Positions 1 to 9,302 of a DNA stretch of 64,000 bases are shown here, in pieces (the stretch's first letter is position 1; each line of letters starts with the position of its first letter). The DNA comes from Polynucleobacter sp. MWH-Svant-W18. GTDB lineage: Bacteria; Pseudomonadota; Gammaproteobacteria; Burkholderiales; Burkholderiaceae. The notes beneath the pieces are model-generated. The model saw only the letters and a program-made list of their open reading frames with translations, was not told the origin of the DNA and searched no databases. A program made the position numbers and the translations under genes. The stretch is taken from contig NZ_CP061293.1 of the NCBI RefSeq assembly GCF_018687495.1, forward strand, positions 248,001 through 312,000, read 5' to 3'.

Positions 1-168
1 GAGTTTGTTTATAAAACTACGGACTACTATCACCCACAAAGCGAAGCCTGTTTGGTATGGAATGATCCAAGCATTGGCATTGAGTGGCCTTTGCCATCCG
101 GGGTCACTCCTAATTTAAATACTAAAGATGCCGCTGGCTTACTTTGGGATGCTGCGCCGAAGTTTTAA
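1..168 (+). CDS. rfbC: dTDP-4-dehydrorhamnose 3,5-epimerase, C-terminal part
   Basis: Only the last 55 codons are in the window; the frame is open to the left edge and stops at 166-168. The tail reads FVYKTTDYYHP then NDPSIGIEWP and KDAAGLLWDAAPKF, the usual C-terminus of RfbC, which makes dTDP-4-keto-L-rhamnose for LPS O-antigen. Known family members carry this FVYK..YY....E and IGI.WP pattern. The remaining dTDP-rhamnose genes would lie to the left, outside the window. It ends six bases before waaC, so the two are probably co-transcribed. Confidence 0.9.
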   Translation, partial: EFVYKTTDYYHPQSEACLVWNDPSIGIEWPLPSGVTPNLNTKDAAGLLWDAAPKF

Positions 169-174
169 GCTCCC

Positions 175-1224
175 ATGGGCAATCTATCCGTAAATAATTC
201 TACCGGCTCACCAAAAATTTTATTGGTGAAACTCTCCTCGCTTGGGGATGTATTGCACAACTTACCGATTGTTTGGGATTTACGTGCTCGCTTGCCCGAT
301 GCGCAAATTGATTGGGTGGTTGAAGAGGGTTACGTACATCTGCTTGAACCACTCTTAACAAAGGATGGATTTAAGGGGATTGATCACATTATTCCTTTTG
401 GTCTGCGTCGCTGGAAAAAGCATCTTTTCAAGCTCGAAACCTGGCGGCAATTCTTTGCATTTAAGAAGCAGTTACAAGCCACCCAATATGACTACGTGAT
501 TGAAACTCAAGGACTCTTAAAGTCAGCCTTGGTTTGTGCGCTGACTAATAAATCTTCCAATACTGTTGTCGCAGGATTAGCAAATGCCACTGAGTACTCT
601 GGATATGAACCGATTGCCCGCACTTTTTATAATCAATGTGTTCAAGTTCCCATTCACTGCCATGCGGTAGATCGCTCACGCTGGGTCATGTGCTCTGCCT
701 TTGATTGGCCTTTGCTGGGTCGCGAAGATACTCCTTCATTCTATGCGGATTTATTTGCACAATCGCTCGCTGAACAGACTGTGGAGGGCATCAAAAAGCC
801 TTATGTATTGTGCTTTCATTCAACGGCTAGAGAAGCTAAGCGCTGGTCAAATGAAAACTGGATTGAGTTGGGCAAAGCACTCTCCAGTCGTGGCTACCAA
901 ATCGTCTTACCTTGGGGTAGCCCTATTGAAAAAGAAATCAGCACTCACATTGCCAAACATATTCCAGGGGCGCTAGTTCCTCCAGCATTTTCAATTGAAG
1001 AGGCCTTCTCGGTCATTGCTGGTGCAGTGCTGACGGTTGGCGTAGACACCGGCCTGACACACTTGGCTGCCGTCTTAGGAAAACCAACAGTAGAGATTTA
1101 TTGCGATTCACCGCGTTGGAAGACCGAGGGCTACTGGGCAAAAAATATTTGCAATGTTGGTGATATCAATAATCCACCAAGCGCTACTGAGGTAGTGAAC
1201 GCCTCATTAAGTTTGTTGCCCTGA
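175..1224 (+). CDS. waaC: LPS heptosyltransferase I (WaaC/RfaC)
   Basis: A GT9 glycosyltransferase of 349 residues, expected to add the first L-glycero-D-manno-heptose to Kdo of the LPS inner core at the cytoplasmic face of the inner membrane. The N-terminal nucleotide-fold motif KILLVKLSSLGDVLHNLP is at about residues 14-31 and the donor-binding DTGLTH at 291-296, as in WaaC. The ATG at 175 gives about 13 residues before the first beta strand and has no clear ribosome site; no better start is visible. It follows rfbC by six bases and converges on the TolC-like gene with one base between the stops. GT9 members are hard to tell apart, but a closely matching DTGLTH and length favour heptosyltransferase I over II. 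Confidence 0.85.
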   Translation: MGNLSVNNSTGSPKILLVKLSSLGDVLHNLPIVWDLRARLPDAQIDWVVEEGYVHLLEPLLTKDGFKGIDHIIPFGLRRWKKHLFKLETWRQFFAFKKQLQATQYDYVIETQGLLKSALVCALTNKSSNTVVAGLANATEYSGYEPIARTFYNQCVQVPIHCHAVDRSRWVMCSAFDWPLLGREDTPSFYADLFAQSLAEQTVEGIKKPYVLCFHSTAREAKRWSNENWIELGKALSSRGYQIVLPWGSPIEKEISTHIAKHIPGALVPPAFSIEEAFSVIAGAVLTVGVDTGLTHLAAVLGKPTVEIYCDSPRWKTEGYWAKNICNVGDINNPPSATEVVNASLSLLP

Positions 1225-1225
1225 T

Positions 1226-2845
1226 CTAGCGAAGTAGGGTATTGATCGAGATTAAATCTTCATCCGTCAATGCTGCTGCATGGGCTTTTAGCTTAATAGC
1301 ATTAAGAATCGTGTTGTAACGAGCCTGCTGGAGTTGTGATCTTGTGGTGATGAGCGTATCGAGTGCGATTAAGACATCGATATTGATCAAGGTACCCACC
1401 TGAAATCCTAGCTTGCTAGATTCCAAGGCGGAGCTTGATGAACGCTCGGCAGCTTCAAAAGCTTTCACACTCGCAAGTCCGCCATAAAAGCCTGTAAATG
1501 CTGTTCTAGTGCTTTGGGCTGCGGTACGCCTTGCATTGTCATAGTTTGCCTTTGCCTGATCGACTAGAGCAGCATTTTGACGTATCAAAGAAGTGTTATA
1601 GCCACCAGACACTAAAGGGATGGTCATTTGTAGGGCGATCGTATTGTTATATACATTGGTGTTTGAAGGTGTATAGCTATTCGGTGTGCCATTGGAGGTG
1701 TTGTAGCCGCTAGTACCTACAAAATTCAGGGATGGATAGTTCAGGGCTTGGGCTGCACGATAAGTGCTTTCCGCAAGACTGACTGAAAGTTGATTCGCTA
1801 ATACGTTAAAGTTTGCGGCTTCTGCTTGGTTAATCCAGTCTTCCATTGTTTGCCCTGGAGGCAATTGTGGATTGACCGATTCAGCAATCGGAATACCTTT
1901 GTTGTCTTTGCTTTTTGATCGCGGGTCTCTTAGAACCCCATCAATTTTCGCTTCCTTCACCAATGGCTTTAGAGGGCCAACAGGATGTCCCACAAGTTGT
2001 TCAAGGACGCCACGCTTCACAATCAAATCTGCTTGTGCAGCGATTTCTTGTGAGTTTGCTAAATCGAGCGCCGCTTGGGCAGTATTGACGTCCACAATCG
2101 TCGCCAAGCCAGCATCAAATTTGGCTTGAGCAATATCGAGCTGTTGCTTGATTAAATCCTTTTTATTGCGATAGAGCTCAACATTATCTTGACTGGTCAG
2201 GGCATCAAAGTAGGCCTGTGAGACACGAATAATGAGATCTTGTTGCGCCAAATAAAAACGCATATCTGCAATCTTAGTATTCAGATCACCTTGTTTGAAT
2301 GCTTCAAAGGCGGCAACGTTAAATACGGGTTGCGTTAAGGTGACTGTGTAACTCTTTTGATCAAATACCCGTGAGTTTCCAGGATTGTTAGAGACCACAG
2401 TGGTGTTTGCGCCGTGTTGATAGTAGCGCGTACCTATAGGTGTTGCATTCGCCTGCGGCAACAATAATGAGAGGCCTTGCCAATAGAGCTCTTTGCTTGC
2501 TTGATAATTAAATCGAGCGGCATTTAATACTGGGTCACTAAATGCCGCCTCTTGATAAAGCTGAATAAGGTCTACTAATTGACCTTTGCTATTACTCGCT
2601 TTGTTGCCAGTCACGTTCGATGGCGCAGAAGTACTCGGAAGTGCCGTCTTCGGAGGCATCAAAAATTGAGGTGGTTGCTCTAAGCCAATGAGGGTTGAGG
2701 CACTCATTGGAGTTGGTAGAGCAGGTCTTGCAGCATCATTCGGGCTCTGGGCATAAGCACCTGCAGACCAATAATGGAGTCCGAGCGCCTGACCTAGGAG
2801 CAAGCCAATAGTGATTTGAGAGCGGCGAAAACGGGCTTTGGTCAT
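1226..2845 (-). CDS. TolC family outer membrane efflux channel
   Basis: A 539-residue TolC-type protein. Residues 1-33 are a signal peptide (basic start, hydrophobic stretch, AYAQ cleavage region). A proline- and serine-rich linker runs to about 90, followed by two repeated outer membrane efflux domains with long helices and the usual turns such as AQAKFDAGLATIVDV and LGFQVGTLINIDVL. The protein should form a trimeric channel across the outer membrane and periplasm for multidrug export or type I secretion. No inner-membrane pump or adaptor is adjacent, so it may serve several pumps, as TolC itself does. The start at 2845 is an ATG 112 bases from the divergent uppP start region. Confidence 0.9.
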   Translation of the reverse strand: MTKARFRRSQITIGLLLGQALGLHYWSAGAYAQSPNDAARPALPTPMSASTLIGLEQPPQFLMPPKTALPSTSAPSNVTGNKASNSKGQLVDLIQLYQEAAFSDPVLNAARFNYQASKELYWQGLSLLLPQANATPIGTRYYQHGANTTVVSNNPGNSRVFDQKSYTVTLTQPVFNVAAFEAFKQGDLNTKIADMRFYLAQQDLIIRVSQAYFDALTSQDNVELYRNKKDLIKQQLDIAQAKFDAGLATIVDVNTAQAALDLANSQEIAAQADLIVKRGVLEQLVGHPVGPLKPLVKEAKIDGVLRDPRSKSKDNKGIPIAESVNPQLPPGQTMEDWINQAEAANFNVLANQLSVSLAESTYRAAQALNYPSLNFVGTSGYNTSNGTPNSYTPSNTNVYNNTIALQMTIPLVSGGYNTSLIRQNAALVDQAKANYDNARRTAAQSTRTAFTGFYGGLASVKAFEAAERSSSSALESSKLGFQVGTLINIDVLIALDTLITTRSQLQQARYNTILNAIKLKAHAAALTDEDLISINTLLR

Positions 2846-2963
2846 CTAATTCTGATACGGTTCATGTGCCATGGAGTTTAAGGCTAATTTATACAAAGCG
2901 CCTATTTGGCTGCTATTTTTGCCAAATTCTATGAGATTTGCTCCGAGCCTATAAAATTTGACT

Positions 2964-3809
2964 ATGGATCTTATTTTATTGTTTAAAGCAATTATTCTGG
3001 GTGTGGTCGAGGGCTTCACGGAGTTTTTGCCAATCTCTAGCACCGGGCATCTTATCTTGGTTGGTGATTTGCTAGATTTCAATGATGAGCGCGGTAAGGC
3101 TTTTGAAGTCATTATCCAGTTTGGTGCGATTTTGGCTGTTTGCTGGGAGTTTCGTAGCAAGCTCCTAAAGGTTGTCTCATCTTTTGCTTCTAGTGCCGCT
3201 TCCCGCCGCTTTGTTCTCAATTTAGTGATTGCATCTGTTCCAGCGATGGGCTTAGGATTTTTCTTCGGCAAACATATCAAAGCAGTTTTGTTTTCTCCTA
3301 TTCCTGTAGCAAGCGCTTTTATTGTGGGTGCTCTGATTATCTTCTGGGCCGAGCGTCGTCAAGAAAAAATCACCACCACTAAAAATCATATTCATTCAGT
3401 GGATGATCTCTCCCCACTGGATGCTCTTAAAGTTGGACTAGCTCAATGTGCCGCACTTATTCCCGGTACATCACGCTCGGGTGCAACTATCATCGGCGGT
3501 ATGTTGTTTGGCATTCCCCGTGCAGTTGCTACTGAGTTCTCATTTTTTCTGGCAATTCCCGTGATTGGTGGTGCAACTGCCTATGAGTTATTAAAGCTAT
3601 GGAAGTCGCCAGTTGCATTTACTGGTGAGTTTGCGTTAGCTACATTCATTGGTTTTATTGCTGCTTTTATTTCGGCATTTATTTGTGTCCGTTGGCTCAT
3701 ACATTACGTGGCGCACCACAATTTCATTCCGTTCGCGTGGTACCGAATTGGCTTTGGCCTCTTGGTCTTGATTACGGCCTATACGGGCTTGATTGCTTGG
3801 TCACACTAA
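2964..3809 (+). CDS. uppP: undecaprenyl-diphosphate phosphatase (UppP/BacA)
   Basis: An integral membrane phosphatase that recycles undecaprenyl diphosphate to the monophosphate carrier used for peptidoglycan and O-antigen. Signature [14 protein letters not shown] is at about residues 16-29 and PGTSRSG at 167-173, both catalytic motifs of the BacA family; length 281 and about eight hydrophobic segments fit. I chose the ATG at 2964; a TTG two codons upstream (2958) is also open. No Shine-Dalgarno is visible. A TATAAAAT at 2950-2957 lies so close that transcription may begin at or next to the ATG, although no convincing -35 at normal spacing was found. Confidence 0.95.
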   Translation: MDLILLFKAIILGVVEGFTEFLPISSTGHLILVGDLLDFNDERGKAFEVIIQFGAILAVCWEFRSKLLKVVSSFASSAASRRFVLNLVIASVPAMGLGFFFGKHIKAVLFSPIPVASAFIVGALIIFWAERRQEKITTTKNHIHSVDDLSPLDALKVGLAQCAALIPGTSRSGATIIGGMLFGIPRAVATEFSFFLAIPVIGGATAYELLKLWKSPVAFTGEFALATFIGFIAAFISAFICVRWLIHYVAHHNFIPFAWYRIGFGLLVLITAYTGLIAWSH

Positions 3810-3831
3810 CTAACAAAAACTGAATGGAATC

Positions 3832-4290
3832 ATGATGGATGTATCCATAGACGCAATTACTAATAATATTCAGCTGGCACTTGCCCCAGTATTTTTATTG
3901 ACTGCAGTAGCTACGCTCATCAATGCAATTTCGACTCGTCTTGCTAGAACGGTTGACCGTATGCGGTCCATTCAGCAAAAGATTCAGGATGGTCTAGTGG
4001 CTGATCAGAATATTCTGAATCATATGCGGATTGAAGCCAAGGAGGCGCAGGTAAGAGGGCGTTTGTGTACGCTGGCTATCTTTTTTGTTGTTTTAAGCGG
4101 AATCTTTATTTCTCTTACGGTATTAGAGCTATTCTTTTTTCAAGCTGGTGCTGTCCACTCAATGAAAACAGATTATGTCATTTGGACTTTTGTCCTTGGC
4201 CTGATTTCATTTATGACCTCTTTATCCATTGTTTTAGGAGAGGTGGTCTATGCGTATTGGTCTGCCGGTTGGAATTTGTATGGTCGTTAA
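3832..4290 (+). CDS. DUF2721 family membrane protein
   Basis: A 152-residue protein matching the DUF2721 pattern. A hydrophobic segment at about 16-32 is followed by the conserved NAISTRLARTVDRMR stretch, then a basic/amphipathic region, then two transmembrane segments at about 80-105 and 118-142. The function of the family is not established. The gene begins with two consecutive ATG codons (3832 and 3835) preceded by GGAA. It lies 22 bases after uppP and 35 before the UDP-glucuronate decarboxylase gene, all on the same strand, so it may share their transcript. Confidence 0.8.
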   Translation: MMDVSIDAITNNIQLALAPVFLLTAVATLINAISTRLARTVDRMRSIQQKIQDGLVADQNILNHMRIEAKEAQVRGRLCTLAIFFVVLSGIFISLTVLELFFFQAGAVHSMKTDYVIWTFVLGLISFMTSLSIVLGEVVYAYWSAGWNLYGR

Positions 4291-4325
4291 AATAATCTCA
4301 ATTCTAAAAATAATCAAAAATAACT

Positions 4326-5261
4326 ATGAATAAAATCCTCATCACTGGCGGCGCTGGCTTTTTGGGCTCTCACTTAACCGAGAAGCTCCTTAAAGAGGGC
4401 AATGACGTTTTAGTAGTGGATAACTACTTTACTGGTAGCAAAGCGAATTTGGCACATTTGTTACCTAATCCTAAGTTAGAGTTGATGCGCCATGATGTGA
4501 CCTTTCCGCTCTATGTAGAAACCAATCAAATTTATAACTTAGCGTGCCCAGCATCACCGGTGCACTATCAATATGATCCTGTGCAAACTACCAAGACCAG
4601 TGTGCATGGCGCTATCAATATGCTGGGCTTAGCTAAAAGAACCAGAGCACGTATTTTGCAAGCCTCAACCAGTGAAGTCTATGGTGATCCAGAAGTGCAT
4701 CCCCAACCAGAGGAATACTGGGGTAAGGTCAATCCCATTGGTATTCGTTCTTGTTATGACGAAGGCAAACGCTGTGCAGAAACTCTGTTCTTTGACTATA
4801 ACCGTCAGCATGGTTTAGACATTAAGGTAGTTCGCATCTTTAATACCTATGGTCCGCGCATGCATCCCAACGATGGTCGGGTAGTGAGTAATTTCATTGT
4901 GCAAGCACTGCAAGGTAAAGACATTACGATTTATGGCGATGGCCAACAAACCCGAAGTTTTTGTTATGTCGATGATCTGATTGATGCCATGGTCAAAATG
5001 ATGAGTACAGAAGTGGGCTTTACTGGCCCAATCAATATCGGTAACCCAGGTGAGTTCACCATGTTGCAATTGGCTGAAGCAGTCCTCAAACTCTCAGGCA
5101 GCAAATCAAAAATTATTCATCAGCCATTGCCATCGGATGATCCGAAGCAACGTCAGCCTAATATTGAGTTGGCAAAAGCTAAGCTCGGCTGGCAGCCGAA
5201 GGTGAATCTTGAAGATGGCCTTAAAGAGACGATTGCTTATTTTAAAAAGGTTGTAGCCTAA
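4326..5261 (+). CDS. UDP-glucuronic acid decarboxylase (UDP-xylose synthase, extended SDR)
   Basis: A 311-residue extended short-chain dehydrogenase. The NAD-binding glycine motif GGAGFLGSH is at residues 8-16 and the active-site YDEGK (Tyr144, Lys148) is followed by CAETLFFDY. These and [32 protein letters not shown] and [10 protein letters not shown] are hallmarks of the Uxs family, which oxidises and decarboxylates UDP-glucuronate to UDP-xylose. The product probably feeds a surface glycan, though the gene sits 28 kb from the polysaccharide cluster. A decayed second copy with a large internal deletion lies at 49562-49961. trmB starts one base after this stop. Confidence 0.88.
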   Translation: MNKILITGGAGFLGSHLTEKLLKEGNDVLVVDNYFTGSKANLAHLLPNPKLELMRHDVTFPLYVETNQIYNLACPASPVHYQYDPVQTTKTSVHGAINMLGLAKRTRARILQASTSEVYGDPEVHPQPEEYWGKVNPIGIRSCYDEGKRCAETLFFDYNRQHGLDIKVVRIFNTYGPRMHPNDGRVVSNFIVQALQGKDITIYGDGQQTRSFCYVDDLIDAMVKMMSTEVGFTGPINIGNPGEFTMLQLAEAVLKLSGSKSKIIHQPLPSDDPKQRQPNIELAKAKLGWQPKVNLEDGLKETIAYFKKVVA

Positions 5262-5262
5262 G

Positions 5263-6069
5263 TTGGTTCAGCAAGAGCAGGAAGGCCTGGAAAAACGCTT
5301 TGAGCGGATTCGATCCTTTGTGTTGCGGGCTGGTAGGACTACTGCTGGTCAGCAGCGTGCGATTGATGAGCTAGGGCCAAAGTATCTTTTGCCTTTTCAG
5401 GAACAAACCTTAGATTTAGTTGCTGCATTTGGTGGCTCAGCGAATCCGAAGATTTTGGAAATTGGATTTGGCATGGGCGAGACTACTGCCAAGATTGCAG
5501 TCACTCGAAATCAAGATGATTTTTTAGCAATTGAAGTGCATACCCCTGGCGTGGGTGCGCTGCTGAAATTGATTGGTGAAAATCATCTCACTAATTTGCG
5601 TTTGATTCGTCATGATGCCGTCGAAGTCTTAGAAAAAATGATTGCCCCGAATTCTTTAGATGGCATTCATATTTATTTTGCTGACCCTTGGCATAAGAAA
5701 CGCCATCACAAACGTCGCCTGATTCAGGCGGGTTTTGTGGCTTTACTAGTTTCTAAATTAAAGTCTAGAGCATATCTTCACCTGGCCACAGATTGGCATA
5801 ATTACGCGGAACAAATGCTGCTGGTATTAAATGCTGAGCCTACTTTGCAAAACACCTCTACCGAATTAGTGAAAGTAGAGACTTTTACTCAAGAAGATAT
5901 TGCCAAGACTGGTGAGGTTGTAAATGAATTCAAGCCCAGCTTGGATCAATTGAACTCCGAGCATTTGGGATATGTGGATAGACCATCTTATCGACCCATT
6001 ACGAAGTTTGAGACCCGCGGCATCAAATTAGGCCACGGTGTTTGGGATCTGGTCTACCAGAAAAAGTAG
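5263..6069 (+). CDS. trmB: tRNA (guanine-N7-)-methyltransferase
   Basis: A 268-residue Rossmann-fold methyltransferase that makes m7G46 in tRNA. Visible motifs are the SAM site [11 protein letters not shown] (about 65-75), IEVHTPGVG, and [14 protein letters not shown], the strongly conserved TrmB signature. The likely start is TTG at 5263, one base after the upstream stop, with an AAGG-type ribosome site inside the end of the preceding gene; no ATG is available before the conserved RSFVLRAGR segment. Translational coupling to the decarboxylase gene is likely. It converges on nusB with 24 bases between. Confidence 0.93.
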   Translation: MVQQEQEGLEKRFERIRSFVLRAGRTTAGQQRAIDELGPKYLLPFQEQTLDLVAAFGGSANPKILEIGFGMGETTAKIAVTRNQDDFLAIEVHTPGVGALLKLIGENHLTNLRLIRHDAVEVLEKMIAPNSLDGIHIYFADPWHKKRHHKRRLIQAGFVALLVSKLKSRAYLHLATDWHNYAEQMLLVLNAEPTLQNTSTELVKVETFTQEDIAKTGEVVNEFKPSLDQLNSEHLGYVDRPSYRPITKFETRGIKLGHGVWDLVYQKK

Positions 6070-6093
6070 GTCAGCAATTCTCATCGGCAGTGT

Positions 6094-6606
6094 TTAGCCT
6101 GCCGTTACCTCGGCCCTGCGCAGTGATTGTGCGAGTAAATCGAGTACACCATTGACATATTTATGGCCATCGGTCCCGCCAAAGGTTTTAGCAAGCTCAA
6201 CCGCTTCGTTAATAGCTACTTTGTAGGGTACAGAAAGATCTGCTGCTAATTCATAAGTGCCAATGAGTAGGGCGGCATGCTCTACAGGCGATAGTTCATT
6301 GATGGGGCGATCGAGTGCCGGTGTAATGATGGCTTCTAATTCGTCTGATCTTTCCAGTACACCCTGAAAAATGCCTTCAAATAAATCTAGCTGACAACGT
6401 TTAAACGCAGGATCCTCTGCCAATTGTTTTGCAATTGCTGCGCTATTCGGTAGGCTACCTGCGCGGCGCACTACCAGACTTTGATACACGCCTTGCAAGG
6501 CATATTCACGAGCACGACGACGTGGCGTCAGCGAGCGTTTAGGGGCTGCTGATTTTGTTTCCTTCTTTCCTGAAGCATTAGAAGGAGTGAGCGTGGATTT
6601 AGGCAT
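6094..6606 (-). CDS. nusB: transcription antitermination protein NusB
   Basis: A 170-residue all-helical RNA-binding protein that works with NusE(S10) and NusA in rRNA antitermination. It has a basic, low-complexity N-terminal tail to about residue 28, then SLTPRRRAREYALQGVYQ, then the conserved C-terminal run ELSPVEHAALLIGTYEL and PYKVAINEAVELAKTFG with KYVNGVLD. It is the third gene of a ribBA-ribH-nusB unit, eight bases after ribH. That order is common in proteobacteria. Confidence 0.95.
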   Translation of the reverse strand: MPKSTLTPSNASGKKETKSAAPKRSLTPRRRAREYALQGVYQSLVVRRAGSLPNSAAIAKQLAEDPAFKRCQLDLFEGIFQGVLERSDELEAIITPALDRPINELSPVEHAALLIGTYELAADLSVPYKVAINEAVELAKTFGGTDGHKYVNGVLDLLAQSLRRAEVTAG

Positions 6607-6614
6607 GAGAAAAA

Positions 6615-7127
6615 TTATTCTTCGCTAGGATTGATTTCAAAATCGATATCGGGGGTGAGTGCCAAAGCGAGGTTGGCCATTTCTACTACAGCCTTGGCGC
6701 AATCTGCCCCTTTGATAGCAACCCGAACTTGTGCTTGTTCATCGGTGTCACAAGTCAATACCCCGTTAGCAATGGGCAAACCAGAATCAATGGAGACGCG
6801 CGTAATACCAGAGGCTGATTCATTAGAAACGAGTTCAAAGTGATAAGTTTCACCCCGAATGACTGCGCCCAAGGCTACTAAGCCTTCAAACTCACCCGTT
6901 TCCGCAAGTTTTTGAAGTGCAAATGGGATTTCCAGTGCCCCTGGAACGGTTACCAACTTGATATCTGATTGAGAGACTCCCAAGGCGATTAGTTCGGTGA
7001 TGCAAGCATTGGTCAGAGCAAGACAATGCTCTTCATTGAAGCGAGCTTGCACAATACCAATGCGCAGATCTTGACCGTTGAGGTCTGCTTCAAGAACGCC
7101 TACAAAATCATTATTGGGGCTAGTCAT
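6615..7127 (-). CDS. ribH: 6,7-dimethyl-8-ribityllumazine synthase
   Basis: A 170-residue lumazine synthase, which condenses 5-amino-6-ribitylaminouracil with 3,4-dihydroxy-2-butanone 4-phosphate, the penultimate riboflavin step. Motifs visible are [10 protein letters not shown] near the N-terminus, [11 protein letters not shown], the [12 protein letters not shown] loop containing the catalytic histidine, and [11 protein letters not shown]. It sits between ribBA and nusB on the same strand, 33 bases after ribBA. Confidence 0.96.
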   Translation of the reverse strand: MTSPNNDFVGVLEADLNGQDLRIGIVQARFNEEHCLALTNACITELIALGVSQSDIKLVTVPGALEIPFALQKLAETGEFEGLVALGAVIRGETYHFELVSNESASGITRVSIDSGLPIANGVLTCDTDEQAQVRVAIKGADCAKAVVEMANLALALTPDIDFEINPSEE

Positions 7128-7160
7128 GATGAGTATTTTCTAGATAAATTTCTGCAGAGT

Positions 7161-8300
7161 TTAGGGTGTAACGGGTTTGTAAGCTTGATAACCAGTTACT
7201 TCAAGTTTATAGCCAGATAGGCTTGGAACTGGATTTGGATTCGCAAGCAAGCGCATTTTGCCAACCCCAATATCTTTTAGGATCTGAGCGCCAATGCCAT
7301 AGCTTCTAAAGTCAGTCTTACGTGACAGAGGTTTTTTAACTTCATCTTTTGACTGATTAAGTTTCTGAAACTGTGCCAGCCAATCTTGATCCCCCGGTGC
7401 AGCGATACCAGCTGCATTTAAGAGTACTGCGACACCAGCGGGTGCGGCTGCAATCTGCTGTAGTGCCTGCGCAAGCGGCCAAGAGTGTGTGCTGGCCTGT
7501 GAGTCTAGGAAGTCTAAGGCAGTGACTGGTTCGTGCACACGTACTAAAGTTTCTTGAGATTCCACTGGCTTGCCGTGTACTAATGCAATGTGGATGCAGG
7601 AGCTTGGGGTATCGCGATAAATAATGCCTTGGAACTTGCCCCAAGGGGTAATAAATTCACGGGTACCTTCGCGCACCACAATACTTTCATGTTGGCTACG
7701 ATACTGAATTAAATCGGCAATGCTGCCGATCTTTAGTTGATGCACTTTGGCAAACTCCAGCAGGTCAGGTAAACGCGCCATACTGCCATCGTCTTTCATG
7801 ATTTCACAGATCACTGAGGTTGGAGAGCAACCCGCCATGGCTGCAAGGTCACAGCCTGCTTCAGTATGGCCAGAACGAATCAACACACCACCAGGTTGAG
7901 CCATGAGAGGAAAGATATGACCAGGTTGCACTAAATCACTCGGCTTAGCATTCGGCGCAACAGCAGTTTTAATCGTTAAGGCACGATCTGCAGCAGAGAT
8001 GCCTGTAGTCACTCCAGTAGCGGCTTCAATGGAGACCGTGAAATTGGTTCCCATCGAGGTACCGTTATCCCGCACCATCAATGGTAGGTTTAATTGCTGG
8101 CAGCGTTCACGAGTGAGGGTGAGGCAAATGAGGCCACGACCGTGCTTAGCCATAAAGTTCACTGCTTCTGCAGTGACGTGATCAGCCGCTAGGACAAGAT
8201 CACCCTCGTTTTCGCGATCTTCTTCGTCTACGAGAACGACCATCTTCCCAGCGCGTAGGTCGGCAATGATTTCTTCTGTGGATGCAAGGGTATTTGGCAT
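7161..8300 (-). CDS. ribBA: 3,4-dihydroxy-2-butanone-4-phosphate synthase with a degenerate GTP cyclohydrolase II-like domain
   Basis: A 379-residue two-domain protein. Residues 1-205 are RibB, with the acidic loop DEEDRENEGD (25-34), MGTNFTVS, and GHTEAGCDLA, so it should convert ribulose 5-phosphate to dihydroxybutanone phosphate. Residues from about 210 resemble GTP cyclohydrolase II and keep RSYGIGAQIL and a RLLAN tail. However, the zinc-binding cysteine cluster (GSLRCDCGEQL in active enzymes) is replaced by DSQASTHSWPLAQAL, with no cysteines. The second domain is therefore probably catalytically dead, and a separate ribA would be needed. No FMN riboswitch pattern was recognised in the 122 bases upstream. 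Confidence 0.9.
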   Translation of the reverse strand: MPNTLASTEEIIADLRAGKMVVLVDEEDRENEGDLVLAADHVTAEAVNFMAKHGRGLICLTLTRERCQQLNLPLMVRDNGTSMGTNFTVSIEAATGVTTGISAADRALTIKTAVAPNAKPSDLVQPGHIFPLMAQPGGVLIRSGHTEAGCDLAAMAGCSPTSVICEIMKDDGSMARLPDLLEFAKVHQLKIGSIADLIQYRSQHESIVVREGTREFITPWGKFQGIIYRDTPSSCIHIALVHGKPVESQETLVRVHEPVTALDFLDSQASTHSWPLAQALQQIAAAPAGVAVLLNAAGIAAPGDQDWLAQFQKLNQSKDEVKKPLSRKTDFRSYGIGAQILKDIGVGKMRLLANPNPVPSLSGYKLEVTGYQAYKPVTP

Positions 8301-8422
8301 AGCCCTCTATTTTAAGCTGAGCAGGCACTGAAGTGAGGTCCTACTGGAATATGTCAACTTTCAGACAGTAAGAGCTACCGAGAGGTCTTTTAAGGGCGTG
8401 CATACCCCCTGAAAATGCTGCC

Positions 8423-8752
8423 ATGTGCTCAAAGAACCCCTTGGCTTCCCATATTAGTAAAGCTACAGGTTTCGTTTTGCTAGAAGTCTTGGTGGCAATG
8501 AGCCTAATTCTAGGGGTGTGGATGAGTTCCTTAGGGGCTTATCAACGCTTGGTTCTGCATAACGCTCAAACAGAAAATAAGAGAGCTCAGCTGAGAAGAG
8601 AGCTCGATACCTTCGAAATGAGATCGCAGGCTCGGGGAGTAATCCATACAAAGAATCTCAAGGTGAAAGGTCTAAATGAATCTTCTCGAGTGTCTAGTCG
8701 CAATCGCACTCAGTATGCTACTTCTCAATCCGCTATTAAAAACCAGCGCTGA
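8423..8752 (+). CDS. PilV-like minor type IV pilin
   Basis: A 109-residue protein with a clear prepilin leader: a short basic leader ends in Gly16, followed by FVLLEVLVAMSLILG with Glu at mature position 5. This is the class III signal cleaved by PilD. The remainder is short, basic and low in hydrophobic content. Its last 77 bases overlap the next pilin-like gene in another frame. It is the first of four co-directional pilin-like genes ending just before ribD, resembling a pilV-W-X-fimT minor pilin group. The C-terminal part is unlike a folded pilin head and may be shortened. Confidence 0.7.
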   Translation: MCSKNPLASHISKATGFVLLEVLVAMSLILGVWMSSLGAYQRLVLHNAQTENKRAQLRRELDTFEMRSQARGVIHTKNLKVKGLNESSRVSSRNRTQYATSQSAIKNQR

Positions 8753-9302
8753 TTTAGTGGCTAAGCAAGTTGAGTATGAAAAAAGACAAATACTGATCTC
8801 TGAAGCGGAACGAGCATTTGAGTTAATGGGACGCGCAATACGCATGGCAGGCTATCGTAATATTCATTCTCAGCAGCAGCGTAAAAGCGCAGAACACTTT
8901 ATTCAGATTCAGAAAAAATTAGGTTATCGAGGTTCTGATGCATTAATCGTTCAGCATGAGCTTTCAGCGGGAGTGGATTTTGATTGCATTGGTAATGTGC
9001 TCAATCTCGAGCGCACCAAGAATGGTTTAGCTCGTCAAGGATTTTTGGTAGATAGACAAGCTGGCATTGCCAAGGGTATGAAGGTTAATGGCGGCTCCTT
9101 GATTTGCCAATCATTGGATCGCCAAGGTCGTATACAGAATACCACCTTGATGAATGGTGTGAACTACCTATTGATTGAGGAACTTGCTAATGCAAATTCA
9201 GCATTGACCCAAAAGCGATTTAAAGTGACCCTGCAAATGACTGATGGAGCCCTATTAAATATAGACTTAGAGCGGACTTTTAGCGCAAGAAATCTGCCAT
9301 GA
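8676..9302 (+). CDS. PilW-like minor pilin lacking a leader peptide
   Basis: A 208-residue protein whose N-terminus MNLLECLVAIALSMLLLN matches a mature pilin helix, with Glu at position 5, but with no leader before it. A stop codon (8673-8675) directly precedes the ATG, and AAAGG at 8666-8670 is a well-placed ribosome site, so the start is well supported. The Met would take the place of the usual N-methylphenylalanine. The later sequence (MGRAIRMAGYRN, GSDALIVQHE, then a beta-rich head) is typical of PilW proteins. It overlaps pilV-like by 77 bases and the next gene by four. Confidence 0.7.
   Translation: MNLLECLVAIALSMLLLNPLLKTSADLVAKQVEYEKRQILISEAERAFELMGRAIRMAGYRNIHSQQQRKSAEHFIQIQKKLGYRGSDALIVQHELSAGVDFDCIGNVLNLERTKNGLARQGFLVDRQAGIAKGMKVNGGSLICQSLDRQGRIQNTTLMNGVNYLLIEELANANSALTQKRFKVTLQMTDGALLNIDLERTFSARNLP

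Noticed and set aside
2846..3280. 144-codon minus-strand frame next to the TolC-like gene
   Set aside because: It lies antisense to the well-supported uppP gene, is low in recognisable motifs and rich in Lys/Ser; typical shadow frame.
8301..8422. Possible FMN riboswitch upstream of ribBA
   Set aside because: The reverse complement was read for the RFN consensus (GGGGCAGGGTGAAA-like and CCGACGGT-like blocks); neither is present, and the gap is short.
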